From Sulfitobacter sp. S190 (GTDB taxonomy: Bacteria > Pseudomonadota > Alphaproteobacteria > Rhodobacterales > Rhodobacteraceae), in the NCBI RefSeq assembly GCF_025141935.1, contig NZ_CP081120.1:3065001-3129000 (forward strand): 64,000 nt of DNA, read 5' to 3'. The translations under genes were made by a program, and so were the position numbers. Within the stretch, counting starts at the first letter, position 1; each line of letters opens with the position of its first letter. This document shows, in pieces, positions 35,205-43,679 of this stretch. A model generated the notes under the pieces. The model was not told where the DNA came from and made no database searches. It worked only from the letters and a program-made list of their open reading frames with translations.

Positions 35205-35645
35205 TTACGGAATAACTGTGATCGGAACGCTTGACGCCGTAACCAGACGACCGGTCACATTGCCAAAAATGCGATCCTTCACGCTTTGCTGGCCAACACG
35301 TCCCACGATCAACTGGGCGGCCTGACGGTTCTTGGACTGCTTTTCGAGGATTTCGGCCACATCACCGTGCCGCACAACGCCTTCGACCGCGTAGCCTTCG
35401 GCTTCGGTCGCTTTCACGGCAGGGTCGAGCACACGGTCGTGCGCGAGCTTGAGCTCTTCTTCGCGCCGCTGGTGGCGCTTTTCGTTTTCTTCCTTGGTCT
35501 GGAAACTGAAGGGCGACCATTCAATTACAAATACGAGCACAATCAGGCAGTCGCCGATGCGCGTGGCCTGAGCCTTGGCGAAATCCAGCGCGCGATTGCC
35601 CGCATCAGACCCGTCCAGACCCACGATAAGTGTGGTTTGAGACAT
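35205..35645 (-). CDS. Universal stress protein family (UspA)
   Basis: A 146-residue single-domain Usp. It begins TTLIVGLDGSDAGNRALDFA and ends with the ATP-binding pattern G-x2-G-x9-G (GRVGQQSVKDRIFGNV) followed by SSVPITVIP, so it is probably an ATP-binding type. The ATG at 35645 with GGGGAACT upstream is preferred over a longer in-frame start whose extra 46 residues are not conserved. Usp genes beside transporters often tune them, and it leads a likely two-gene operon with the AGCS symporter. Confidence 0.92.
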   Translation of the reverse strand: MSQTTLIVGLDGSDAGNRALDFAKAQATRIGDCLIVLVFVIEWSPFSFQTKEENEKRHQRREEELKLAHDRVLDPAVKATEAEGYAVEGVVRHGDVAEILEKQSKNRQAAQLIVGRVGQQSVKDRIFGNVTGRLVTASSVPITVIP

Positions 35646-35834
35646 TCGAGAGTTCCCCGTTGAGGGGCCGCCTTGGCGCAGCGGCCGGTTGATCGGTTGA
35701 CCGTTGCAATAAACAGCCGACCGATTCATCCAAACTATCACCACAAACTGCGACAAAATGACCGAAATTCGGGCAGTGAGCATGTTTTCGCCCGAAAACG
35801 CGGCCGAATGCAGCCAAATTGCCTGTGAAACCCG

Positions 35835-37124
35835 CTATCTCGTGTTTTCGTAGATAATCTCGGGCAGGCGTTCGAGGGGGTAATTGGGCTGCAAGACCCA
35901 TACGCCATCCGCATCTTGTTCGAGGGGTCGCAGCGTCCCGCCGGGGAAAGCGCGCGTACGCAGAGCAAGCACGATATCGGACAGGACGGCAGGATTGCTG
36001 CGAAAGTAGGAGTGGCTATCCGATCCGATTGCTCCTTCGACGCGAATGAAATGGATCAACCCTTCTTTCGCCAGACGCCGCAACTCTGACGCAGAAAAAT
36101 CGTCCTGTTTCAGCGCGCCAATCCGCGGTGAATTTGTGACAAAGGAGGACAGACGCAACGCGTTGTCGTCGGGATTCACATAGATGTTCACCTGCTCGAA
36201 GGCTTCCGAAAACTGCTCCGCCAGCAATCTTTGGCGCACGATCCCCGTGTCGAGATCCGCCGCCGCAAGGATCAGCGTTCCGGTCTTGAGACCCAGCTTG
36301 GGCGCGACGCCACGCCCGCGCTGGAAGATAAGCAGCTCCCGCAGCGCTTGGGTCATCACTCCGCTGCCGCGGGAATGTGCCACGATATCGATGTCTGACA
36401 CCTCCGGCATCTCTGCGAGAAGGCGCAACAGTTCTTTTGCGTGAAATACGCTGAAGTCGCCCGAGGCCCGATCCCGGAAATAGCCAAGCGGCCCGCGATT
36501 GCCCGCAGGCCAACTGAACGCCACTGGGATAGAGTTGCGGCCCGCGAAGTGCCACAGATTCGCGAGTGTGGTCAGGCTCTGGTCGAATTCGTTTCTCACG
36601 CCATGCACGTAAACCAGCACGGTCCGATTGCCGGTTCGGGCAATTTCAGCACGGATATGTTTCTTGAACGCGTCGCCTTGGGCATCGTAGGCGGCCTGCG
36701 CATCGCGGTCGATGCGCAGTTCCCCGTCGTCACGCCTGTCAGGGAGGGGCGCCTGATCAAACTGGACAAGCTGGTCGATCTGCATGACTTCCAGCCGGTT
36801 GATGCTGCCGCCCCGGTCAACGTGGGTGCGCGCAACAAGATCCTGCCAATCGCTCGCGCCAAAACGCACCTGCGCCGCCCCGAACGCCATCGCCTGCGAC
36901 CGGTTGCGCGAATAGGAATACACCGTGCCATCCTGCTTCAGGCCCGCGCGATCGGTGAGGTAGAAGATCGTGGGATCGACGCTGCGCAAGGCGACCGGCA
37001 CCTGCTGTGAGGGGTAGTTTTTATTATCGAGGTAGAGATTGGGCGGCGCGGCCAGTTGTGCGCCGACACTGCATCCAGCCAACAACACGAGCAACAGCGC
37101 CCGCAATTTCCAACGTCCAATCAT
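35835..37124 (-). CDS. DUF900 alpha/beta hydrolase, lipoprotein
   Basis: A 429-residue predicted lipoprotein with an alpha/beta-hydrolase domain of the DUF900 group. The lipobox LLAGC (Cys near residue 18) follows a hydrophobic helix. The hydrolase core shows the strand LVYVHGVRNEF and the nucleophile elbow IVAHSRGSG (Ser of HSRG). The C-terminal half has no domain I can name. The start ATG 37124 with AAGGATGG gives the lipoprotein signal; an in-frame start 19 codons upstream does not. It is divergent from ettA by 84 bases. The substrate is unknown. Confidence 0.85.
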   Translation of the reverse strand: MIGRWKLRALLLVLLAGCSVGAQLAAPPNLYLDNKNYPSQQVPVALRSVDPTIFYLTDRAGLKQDGTVYSYSRNRSQAMAFGAAQVRFGASDWQDLVARTHVDRGGSINRLEVMQIDQLVQFDQAPLPDRRDDGELRIDRDAQAAYDAQGDAFKKHIRAEIARTGNRTVLVYVHGVRNEFDQSLTTLANLWHFAGRNSIPVAFSWPAGNRGPLGYFRDRASGDFSVFHAKELLRLLAEMPEVSDIDIVAHSRGSGVMTQALRELLIFQRGRGVAPKLGLKTGTLILAAADLDTGIVRQRLLAEQFSEAFEQVNIYVNPDDNALRLSSFVTNSPRIGALKQDDFSASELRRLAKEGLIHFIRVEGAIGSDSHSYFRSNPAVLSDIVLALRTRAFPGGTLRPLEQDADGVWVLQPNYPLERLPEIIYENTR

Positions 37125-37208
37125 ACAGGCACCATCCTTGCGCCGTTGATCTTGCCCGTCGCGAGCGATATTGCAATCCAAACCTCAGTTGCCGCAAGGA
37201 TTCCCGCC

Positions 37209-38864
37209 ATGGCCGCCTATCAGTTTGTCTATCACATGCAGGGTGTTTCCAAGACCTATCCGGGTGGAAAGAAATGCTTCGAGAATATCCACTTAAACTT
37301 CCTGCCCGGTGTGAAAATCGGCGTGGTCGGTGTCAACGGCGCCGGTAAATCCACGCTGATGAAGATCATGGCCGGTCTCGACAAGGACTATACCGGTGAA
37401 GCCTGGGTCGCCGAGGGCGCCAAGGTCGGCTACCTGCCGCAGGAACCCAAGCTCGACCCGGCACTGAGCGTGCGCGAAAACGTCATGCTCGGTGTAGCCG
37501 AGAAGAAGGCAATTCTCGACCGGTACAACGAATTGGCGATGAATTACTCTGACGAGACAGCAGACGAGATGGCCGCCCTGCAAGACCAGATCGACGCGGA
37601 GAACCTGTGGGATCTCGACAGCCAGATCGATGTGTCGATGGAGGCGCTGCGTTGCCCACCCGATGATGCGGATGTGACAAAGCTGTCGGGTGGTGAAGCC
37701 CGCCGCGTCGCCCTGTGCAAACTGTTGCTCGAAGCGCCCGAAATGCTGCTGCTTGACGAACCGACCAACCACCTCGATGCGGAAACCATCGCGTGGCTGC
37801 AACAGCACCTGATCGATTACAAAGGCACGATCCTGATCGTCACGCACGACCGTTATTTCCTCGATGACATTACCGGCTGGATACTTGAGTTGGACCGTGG
37901 CCGCGGTATTCCCTACGAAGGCAATTATTCGGACTGGCTTGAGCAGAAGGCAAAGCGGCTGTCGCAAGAGGCCCGCGAGGACAAGTCCCGCCAGAAAACG
38001 CTGGAACGCGAACTGGAATGGATGCGGCAAGGTGCGAAGGCACGGCAGGCAAAATCCAAGGCCCGGATCAACGCCTACAACGAAATGGCCGATCAGTCCG
38101 AGCGCGAAAAGCTGTCACGTGCCCAGATCGTCATTCCGAACGGCCAGCGACTTGGCTCCAAGGTCATCGAAGTTGAGAACCTGACCAAGGCGATGGGTGA
38201 CAAACTGCTGGTCGAAAATCTCGACTTTTCGCTACCGCCCGGTGGTATCGTCGGGGTCATCGGGCCAAACGGCGCCGGTAAATCCACCCTTTTCAAGATG
38301 CTGACGGGTCAGGAGCAACCCGACAGCGGTACCGTTGAAATCGGTGACACGGTCGATCTGTCCTATGTCGATCAATCCCGCGACGATCTAAAGTCGGATG
38401 ATACCGTTTGGCAGGCGATCTCGGGCGGGGCCGAATTGATCCAGCTGGGCGATGCCGAAGTGAATTCGCGCGCCTATTGTTCGTCGTTCAATTTTAAAGG
38501 CGGCGATCAGCAAAAGAAAGTCGGCCTCCTGTCGGGGGGTGAACGCAACCGTGTGCATATGGCGCGCCTTCTGAAGTCCGGTGGCAACGTGCTGCTGCTC
38601 GATGAACCGACGAACGATCTCGACGTCGAAACGCTGCGCGCGCTCGAAGATGCGCTTGTCGATTTTGCCGGCTGCGCGGTCGTCATTTCGCACGACCGGT
38701 TTTTCCTCGACCGTATTTGCACGCATATTCTTGCGTTTGAAGGCGAAGCACATGTCGAGTGGTTCGAAGGCAACTTCGAAGACTACGAAGAAGACAAGAA
38801 ACGCCGTCTGGGCGCCGACGCGCTCGAGCCCAAGCGTCTGAAACACAAAAAATTCGTCCGCTGA
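37209..38864 (+). CDS. ettA: Energy-dependent translational throttle protein EttA (ABC-F)
   Basis: A 551-residue ABC-F ATPase that binds the ribosomal E site and gates the first elongation steps according to energy state. Two ABC domains are seen: Walker A GVNGAGKS (41-48) with LSGGEARR and LLLDEPTNHLD, and GPNGAGKS (about 355) with LSGGERNR and LLLDEPTNDLD. Between them is the charged linker around REDKSRQKTLERELEWMRQG. Length and the N-terminus (YQFVYHMQGVSK) match EttA rather than Uup. Start ATG 37209 after AAGGA. It is followed by a strong terminator. Confidence 0.96.
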   Translation: MAAYQFVYHMQGVSKTYPGGKKCFENIHLNFLPGVKIGVVGVNGAGKSTLMKIMAGLDKDYTGEAWVAEGAKVGYLPQEPKLDPALSVRENVMLGVAEKKAILDRYNELAMNYSDETADEMAALQDQIDAENLWDLDSQIDVSMEALRCPPDDADVTKLSGGEARRVALCKLLLEAPEMLLLDEPTNHLDAETIAWLQQHLIDYKGTILIVTHDRYFLDDITGWILELDRGRGIPYEGNYSDWLEQKAKRLSQEAREDKSRQKTLERELEWMRQGAKARQAKSKARINAYNEMADQSEREKLSRAQIVIPNGQRLGSKVIEVENLTKAMGDKLLVENLDFSLPPGGIVGVIGPNGAGKSTLFKMLTGQEQPDSGTVEIGDTVDLSYVDQSRDDLKSDDTVWQAISGGAELIQLGDAEVNSRAYCSSFNFKGGDQQKKVGLLSGGERNRVHMARLLKSGGNVLLLDEPTNDLDVETLRALEDALVDFAGCAVVISHDRFFLDRICTHILAFEGEAHVEWFEGNFEDYEEDKKRRLGADALEPKRLKHKKFVR

Positions 38865-38886
38865 CGCGTCATAGATCCAGAACCAG

Positions 38887-38915
38887 AAAGGCGGTCCGAC
38901 AGGGCCGCCTTTTTT
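38887..38915 (+). terminator. Rho-independent terminator after ettA
   Basis: A stem formed by AGGCGGTCC and GGGCCGCCT (38889-38910, one G-U pair, GACA loop), flanked by an A run before and TTTTT after. Confidence 0.93.
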
Positions 38916-38979
38916 GAAGGGGATGGTTGACCCGGCTTTCCCCTATCCGCCGCGCATGGTCCGGCCCTAGGATAGGCAC

Positions 38980-39384
38980 ATGAACAGAAGACACTTCATC
39001 TCAACGTCGGCTGCCGTGATTGGCGCCGCGGGGCTGACCCCGTCCTCGGCACCTGCGATCAGCCCCCGGATGCTCGCCAACGCGCGCATTTTCGCGACAT
39101 CACACAATCGGTGCACCCCCGATCTTCTTGTCCGTCACTTGCGCGTATCGCCCGAAATGGCAGGCCACATCCAACGACAATTGGTCCGGCGGGGTATCAT
39201 CACTGCGCCCGTTGCCGGTGCGTCGGTCGCGGTGAACCCCGCGAATACCTACTGCATCCCGAACGAAGCCCTCAAGCCGAACAATATTGCGCAAAAGATT
39301 TGCGACTTACGAGCGCACGCAAGGCGTCTGCTTGAGCAGCTTGATCAGGACGAAGATCAAATCAGCATGCCAGACGCCGTTTAA
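38980..39384 (+). CDS. Exported hypothetical protein with helix-turn-helix-like segment
   Basis: A 134-residue protein with a twin-arginine-like signal peptide (MNRRHFISTSAAVIGAAG, cleavage near APA). The mature part contains CTPDLLVRHLRVSPEMAGHI and QLVRRGIITAPVAG, a helix-helix-strand order that looks like a winged helix, yet the protein appears exported. Four cysteines are present. I cannot name a family. Start ATG 38980. Its last four bases overlap the 3' end of the convergent response regulator. Confidence 0.65.
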   Translation: MNRRHFISTSAAVIGAAGLTPSSAPAISPRMLANARIFATSHNRCTPDLLVRHLRVSPEMAGHIQRQLVRRGIITAPVAGASVAVNPANTYCIPNEALKPNNIAQKICDLRAHARRLLEQLDQDEDQISMPDAV

Positions 39385-40352
39385 CTGGCAATTTTCTGGG
39401 ACAGTCGCGAAAACAGTGTTTCGGTTTCTTCGGGCTCACGGGCCCGACGCAGATCAGCACGACCGTGGAAATTACGCATCGCAAGAGCCGCCGAATGACC
39501 CGACCACAACCGTTTGTCATCAAGCGCATCGAGAACCACCATCGGAGCATCGCTTAATCCAGTTGCCTCGCTGTCCCAGTTTTCTGCCAAGGTAAGGTTC
39601 AGCTGATCTTCCAAGGCTTGCAAGTCCTGACGCGCCCGATCTTGGACAACAACGACGAATGCACCCCGCCCCGCATGGGCAAACCTCGTGGTGTCATTGT
39701 CGCTGATGCTGCTGAGCGTGCGGGCGATGGCGGAGAGTGTCATGCGGTATCCGCCGGGCGTTACACTCCGAAAAAGGGCAAGCGCATCCTCGATCTGCAT
39801 GCTGAACAAGGTCATCGCGTAAAGCGCATCGCCTTTGCGCAGCAACTCGTTTTCCAGCGCGAGGAAACCGTTCACGCCGGGCCCGTCCGGCAGATCAGAT
39901 CTTTCGTCGAATGATATGGCCGTAAGGCGTGCCAGTTCCTGAGCGGACTCGGTGTTTGCTTTCTCTCGTCGCAGGCTGTCGCTCAACGTGGCCGCGAGAT
40001 TGATCCGTGTTCCCAATTCCAGTCCATCGAAAGGCTTTGTTACATAATCGGTGGCACCGGCGTCGAACGCTTGCGCCATGATCGCATGATCGCGGCTGGC
40101 GGTAATCATGATAATGGGTGCCAGTTGATACGCGTCTTTCTGACGGATCAGGCGGCACATTTCCGTCCCGCTGATGCCCGGCATCATGATGTCGAGCAGG
40201 AAAGTATCAAAGGGCTTGTCCGACTGCGAAATCAGATTCAGTGCCTCATCGGCCGTCGATGCGTAGGTGACGCTGCCGAAGCCACTTTTTTCCAGAGAAG
40301 ATCCAAGCAGCCCCAGCGCGATAGGGTCGTCGTCTACCGCCAGAATACGCAT
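39381..40352 (-). CDS. Response regulator with receiver domain and degenerate GGDEF-like domain
   Basis: A 323-residue protein. The N-terminal receiver has the acidic pocket D7-D9, phospho-acceptor Asp54 (LLDIMMPG) and Lys106 (TKPFDG). A helical linker follows to about 155. The C-terminal half has the order of a GGDEF domain, but where GGDEF should be it reads AGRGAF (227-232, in FAHAGRGAFVVVV) and the usual substrate-binding residues are absent, so cyclase activity is unlikely. It may act by protein contact or c-di-GMP sensing. Start ATG 40352 after GAGGATG. No sensor kinase is adjacent. Confidence 0.85.
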   Translation of the reverse strand: MRILAVDDDPIALGLLGSSLEKSGFGSVTYASTADEALNLISQSDKPFDTFLLDIMMPGISGTEMCRLIRQKDAYQLAPIIMITASRDHAIMAQAFDAGATDYVTKPFDGLELGTRINLAATLSDSLRREKANTESAQELARLTAISFDERSDLPDGPGVNGFLALENELLRKGDALYAMTLFSMQIEDALALFRSVTPGGYRMTLSAIARTLSSISDNDTTRFAHAGRGAFVVVVQDRARQDLQALEDQLNLTLAENWDSEATGLSDAPMVVLDALDDKRLWSGHSAALAMRNFHGRADLRRAREPEETETLFSRLSQKIAS

Positions 40353-40506
40353 ATCATCATCCTCATATCGATGGCTGCCGCATGCGAACTACACGCGAAA
40401 CGTAAATTCATCGATAATCTGGGCGATGATGTTGGTCAGATTGCGGCACCTTTCCGGCGTGGTTGTGCCGTATCTACATTGGGGGCCCACAGCCGGAATG
40501 CCGCTT

Positions 40507-41484
40507 CTAACCGAACGCATACCTGACGGTTTGCGTGTACCGTTGCCCCGCCTTCAACGTGATGGACGGAAAATGCGGGTTGTTTGGCGCGTCCGGCCAG
40601 CCTTGCGCTTCGAGAGCGAGCGCCGCTCGCGGGCCCAACCGCCTGCCCGTCACATCGCGCAACCCCTCCGGTATGCCCTCGCCATCGTAGATGTGCAGCG
40701 CCGCCTGCGTGCTTTCGATCGTCATTGTCGGACCACCGGTCGCTGATAGGGTCGCCACATGGCGCAAAGGGCTCACGGCTGTGCGGTTCAGGCACAGGCT
40801 GTTGTCGAAAGAGTGCGGTCCAACTGCGCGCGGGCTGCGGAAATCGAACGGGGTGTACGACACGTCGGCGATTTCGCCTGTGGGTACCGCATCCTTCGTC
40901 GCAGGCAGATAGGTTCCGGCGGACGGAACATGCAGTTGGTGATTGTCGATTGTCGCGCTGCCGTCGAGATTGAAATACGGGTGATGGCACATGTTGAGTA
41001 TTGTATCGGCATCGGCCACGGCATCGAATTGGAGATCAAGGGCCGGACCCGGCAACACGCGATAGGTGGCACGTGCCTGCACAGCAGCGGGGTACCCCTC
41101 TTCCCCGGCGGGGCTTTGGTAAAGCAGGGTTACAAAGTCAGAAGCGCGATCTTCGACCGTCCACACACGATGGGCAAAGGTGCCCGCCCCGCCGTGCAGG
41201 TGATGTCCGCCCACGTTGACCGGGAGATTAAGCGTCCCGCCGTCCCACGGCAGGGACCCGCCGGCAATACGCCCCGCAACACGCCCGACGACTGCACCTG
41301 CATAGATCATCGGAAACTCCCTGTAGGCATCCGGCGGCAGGGCAAGGATCAAAGGGTGATCGATACCCGCCAGCCGCAAATCCTGTAGCGTTGCGCCAAA
41401 CGGTAGAACTGATGCATGCAGGCCGTGACCGGACACCGTGATTGCCCCAAGACCCGACGCCGACAGATCGTTCACAGTATTCAT
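40507..41484 (-). CDS. galM: Aldose 1-epimerase (galactose mutarotase)
   Basis: A 325-residue mutarotase interconverting alpha and beta hexose anomers. The catalytic His is His168 in the HHPYFNL motif, another conserved His is in GGHHLHGG (about 93-99), and the catalytic Glu is in ALEAQGWPD near 301. Length is close to the family norm. No sugar operon surrounds it, so the actual sugar is open. Monocistronic; the gap 40353-40506 downstream holds nothing evident. Confidence 0.92.
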   Translation of the reverse strand: MNTVNDLSASGLGAITVSGHGLHASVLPFGATLQDLRLAGIDHPLILALPPDAYREFPMIYAGAVVGRVAGRIAGGSLPWDGGTLNLPVNVGGHHLHGGAGTFAHRVWTVEDRASDFVTLLYQSPAGEEGYPAAVQARATYRVLPGPALDLQFDAVADADTILNMCHHPYFNLDGSATIDNHQLHVPSAGTYLPATKDAVPTGEIADVSYTPFDFRSPRAVGPHSFDNSLCLNRTAVSPLRHVATLSATGGPTMTIESTQAALHIYDGEGIPEGLRDVTGRRLGPRAALALEAQGWPDAPNNPHFPSITLKAGQRYTQTVRYAFG

Positions 41485-41885
41485 ACGACCACCAATTTGC
41501 AGGCCGGATCGCCGAACGCAGAATAACTTTCACCGTATGGCATAGGGCCGACATATTCCGTTTTGTGCACCGTCACCTTCATGCTGTCTCCTGTTTTGAC
41601 TTTGAAAACATCGGTATCAGATCGTTCGCAAAATACTATCGCCTGCGCAAACAGGAGCGGGCGAGGCGCGCATCTTTGTTAATGCTCCCACCCCATTTAA
41701 CGGCACCGACAGATGTCCCGAAAACAGCATCGTTTGCGCGGCTTCTTGCCGGCATTTACGGGATCACACGTCATTGTGACCGGCTATTCTGCAACGGATC
41801 TTCCCTTTTTTCTTTGGGGGCTTGATCCACCCCCCTATCGTGGGACAGTTAATGCCGGTTTATTTAGCTGCAAAAGGGACTGAAA
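41485..41885. other. Intergenic region between galM and an L,D-transpeptidase gene
   Basis: About 400 bases upstream of both divergent genes, so promoters for both should lie here. A plus-strand open frame (41442-41825) overlaps galM and has no recognisable protein. A TCACA-N6-TGTGA inverted repeat is at 41764-41779. A GGGGG/CCCCC pair lies around 41816-41835, close to the transpeptidase start. Nothing else is supportable. Confidence 0.5.
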
Positions 41886-42437
41886 ATGCTCCGCCGAACA
41901 TTTATCGCGGGCGCTGCCGCTGCCACCGCTCTGCCAAAGGTCGCCACCGCCCAATCAATCGCATTTGATCCGACGCCACAGATGGTGCGAATCCGTAAGA
42001 ACTACCAACCCGGAGAGCTGCTGATCCTGCCACGCAGCTACTACCTCTATTTCGTGACCGCCCCCGGCGAGGCCCGCCGGTACGGTGTGGGCGTCGGCCG
42101 CGCAGGTCTTGAATTCACCGGATCGGCTGTCATCCAGGTGAAGAAAGAATGGCCGACGTGGCGTCCGACGGACGAGATGATCGAGCGTGACCCCGCTGCC
42201 TATTCGCGCTTCATCGGCAACACCGAAGCGCAGCCGGGCGGTCCGGACAATCCTCTGGGCGCGCGTGCGCTGTACCTCTTCCAGAATGGCAAGGATACAT
42301 ATTTCCGCATCCACGGCACCACAGCGCCGAAATCAATCGGGCGGTCGGTGTCCAACGGCTGCATCCGGATGCTGAATGAACACGTCAAAGACCTGTACGA
42401 GCGTGTGCCCGTCGGAACAAAAGTGACCGTTCTCTAA
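41886..42437 (+). CDS. L,D-transpeptidase (YkuD domain), exported
   Basis: A 183-residue YkuD-family L,D-transpeptidase that forms 3-3 peptidoglycan cross-links or anchors proteins to the wall. The catalytic motif is complete: His143 in HGTTAP and Cys159 in SNGCIRM. The N-terminus has an RR-containing signal peptide (LRRTFIAGAAAATALP), suggesting Tat export. Start ATG 41886 shortly after AAAGGGA. It is followed by a terminator and converges on marR. Confidence 0.93.
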   Translation: MLRRTFIAGAAAATALPKVATAQSIAFDPTPQMVRIRKNYQPGELLILPRSYYLYFVTAPGEARRYGVGVGRAGLEFTGSAVIQVKKEWPTWRPTDEMIERDPAAYSRFIGNTEAQPGGPDNPLGARALYLFQNGKDTYFRIHGTTAPKSIGRSVSNGCIRMLNEHVKDLYERVPVGTKVTVL

Positions 42438-42466
42438 AAGACTGAACGCCTGAGCGTAAGTCGCAT

Positions 42467-42498
42467 AAAGCCGATGCCACCGCGCATCGGCTTTTTCT
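42467..42498. terminator. Bidirectional terminator
   Basis: AAAGCCGATGC (42467-42477) pairs with GCATCGGCTTT (42484-42494), followed by TTTCTTTT. It lies between the convergent transpeptidase and marR genes. Confidence 0.93.
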
Positions 42499-42500
42499 TT

Positions 42501-42953
42501 TCAACTGTCCGCCTTGCCACTCGCTGCATGTGCGACTTTCCCCATCGCGCTGACGAACGCGTCACGTTCCGGTTTGGACAAAACCGACAACATCGCACCG
42601 GCGTTGCGTTTGTCCTGCCGGATTATTGAACTCAAAACCTCCACACCTTCCTCGCTGAGGCCTAGGGCAATTGCTCTTTTGTCTGTCTCGTCCGCTTCGA
42701 CGACTACCAGCCCCCGCCCCTTCAGCGCACGGACTGCCGTAGATACGGTCGTGCGCGGGACATGCAGGATGTCCGCGATCTGGGACGGGCGCATCGCGGA
42801 TCGCTCTCCCAACAAACGCAACATGTTGAAATATAGCGGATTGAAGGGCAGCTTTCCCTCTGCTGGCGCACCCGCGCGACCTGCAACCAGAAAGCCGCGG
42901 ATGATCAGGTTGATGTGACCGGCAAGCGCATCGATCTGCGGATCGTCATTCAT
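42501..42953 (-). CDS. MarR family transcriptional regulator
   Basis: A 150-residue winged-helix regulator of the MarR family. The recognition region is MRPSQIADILHVPRTTVSTAVRAL, followed by the wing VVVEADETDKRAIALGLSEEG. The ATG at 42953 is chosen because the longer frame upstream runs through the divergent promoter and its palindromes. It faces a lipoprotein gene across 77 bases that contain two inverted repeats, so it probably represses both genes and responds to a small ligand. The ligand is unknown. Confidence 0.92.
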   Translation of the reverse strand: MNDDPQIDALAGHINLIIRGFLVAGRAGAPAEGKLPFNPLYFNMLRLLGERSAMRPSQIADILHVPRTTVSTAVRALKGRGLVVVEADETDKRAIALGLSEEGVEVLSSIIRQDKRNAGAMLSVLSKPERDAFVSAMGKVAHAASGKADS

Positions 42954-42973
42954 TGAGACCCACCACTTGAATT

Positions 42974-43013
42974 GGTACGTACCTCGCACCACTTGATACG
43001 GCATACGTATCAA
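42974..43013. promoter_or_regulatory. Two palindromes in the marR/lipoprotein divergent promoter
   Basis: GGTACGTACC (42974-42983) is a perfect 10-base palindrome. TTGATACG (42993-43000) and CGTATCAA (43006-43013) form a perfect inverted repeat with a 5-base spacer. Both share a TACG/CGTA core and lie about 20 bases apart, consistent with two MarR dimer sites. Confidence 0.6.
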
Positions 43014-43030
43014 AAATCAGGGAATCAAAC

Positions 43031-43621
43031 ATGTTCAGATCTTTCATCGCTCTTTCCTTCGCCGGATTGCTCGCCGCTTGTGGCCAGCCAGCCCCGCCAA
43101 GTTCTCCTCCCGAGGCTACCACGCCACCGCCCTTGGCAACCAGCGGCTTCCTGACCGCGTATGTGGAAGAGGATTTCCCCATGACAGTGCCGGAGCTGCG
43201 CGATTTTCTTGCGACGGAAAATCTGATTGATCAGTTCGAGCCGGTGGGAAAAATCTCGACGCCTGTGGCGACCGAAATCCTATCCGGTACGTGGCCGGAG
43301 CCTGACGCGGTGCGGCGCGTTGAACTGGCGGATGGTCACTACGTGATCGAACGGATTACCGCGAATGAACCGGATTTTTTCCAGTATCAGATCTTTCTTT
43401 TCACCAACGCTACGGGTCGCGGTGTCGAGCAAATCGTGGGCGAGCAACGATTTGTTCCCACGGATGACGGAACGCGGTTCGAATGGACCTATAATGTGTT
43501 GCCCCACAATACGTTCGTCGGATTATTCGTAAGAAGCCAGATGGACGATATCGAGACCTACATCAGCAACGGACTGTCCAGATACGCGCAGCTCGCCCGC
43601 GCGCGGGTCAACGGTTCGTAA
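43031..43621 (+). CDS. Lipoprotein with SRPBCC-like domain
   Basis: A 196-residue lipoprotein: a signal helix, then lipobox LLAACG (Cys17), then a Pro-rich spacer. The rest (about 60-190) has the strand pattern of SRPBCC/polyketide-cyclase-like proteins (RRVELADGHYVIERI, TRFEWTYNVLPHN and a long C-terminal helix), which bind hydrophobic ligands. That fold is inferred by eye. It is divergent from marR, so control by that regulator is likely. The start ATG 43031 lies just past the palindromes. It ends at a bidirectional terminator. Confidence 0.78.
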   Translation: MFRSFIALSFAGLLAACGQPAPPSSPPEATTPPPLATSGFLTAYVEEDFPMTVPELRDFLATENLIDQFEPVGKISTPVATEILSGTWPEPDAVRRVELADGHYVIERITANEPDFFQYQIFLFTNATGRGVEQIVGEQRFVPTDDGTRFEWTYNVLPHNTFVGLFVRSQMDDIETYISNGLSRYAQLARARVNGS

Positions 43622-43627
43622 AATGCA

Positions 43628-43659
43628 AAAGGGCCGGCGCAGTAACGCGTCGGCCCTTT
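43628..43659. terminator. Bidirectional terminator between lipoprotein gene and ABC operon
   Basis: AAAGGGCCGGCGC (43628-43640) pairs with GCGTCGGCCCTTT (43647-43659), with one bulge-type mismatch. An A run precedes it, so it can serve both strands. Confidence 0.9.
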
Positions 43660-43679
43660 CAGGATTACGCAAAATTTAC

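Noticed and set aside
41764-41779. TCACA-N6-TGTGA as a possible CRP site
   Set aside because: The half-sites are in the reverse order to the CRP/FNR-type consensus TGTGA-N6-TCACA, so it is not a match.
41442-41825. 127-codon plus-strand frame between galM and the transpeptidase gene
   Set aside because: It overlaps the galM start, has no family resemblance and mixed composition, with no supporting ribosome-binding site.
42993-43013. TTGAT...ATCAA as an FNR (FnrL) box
   Set aside because: The spacing between TTGAT and ATCAA is 11 bases, not 4; a MarR operator explains it better.
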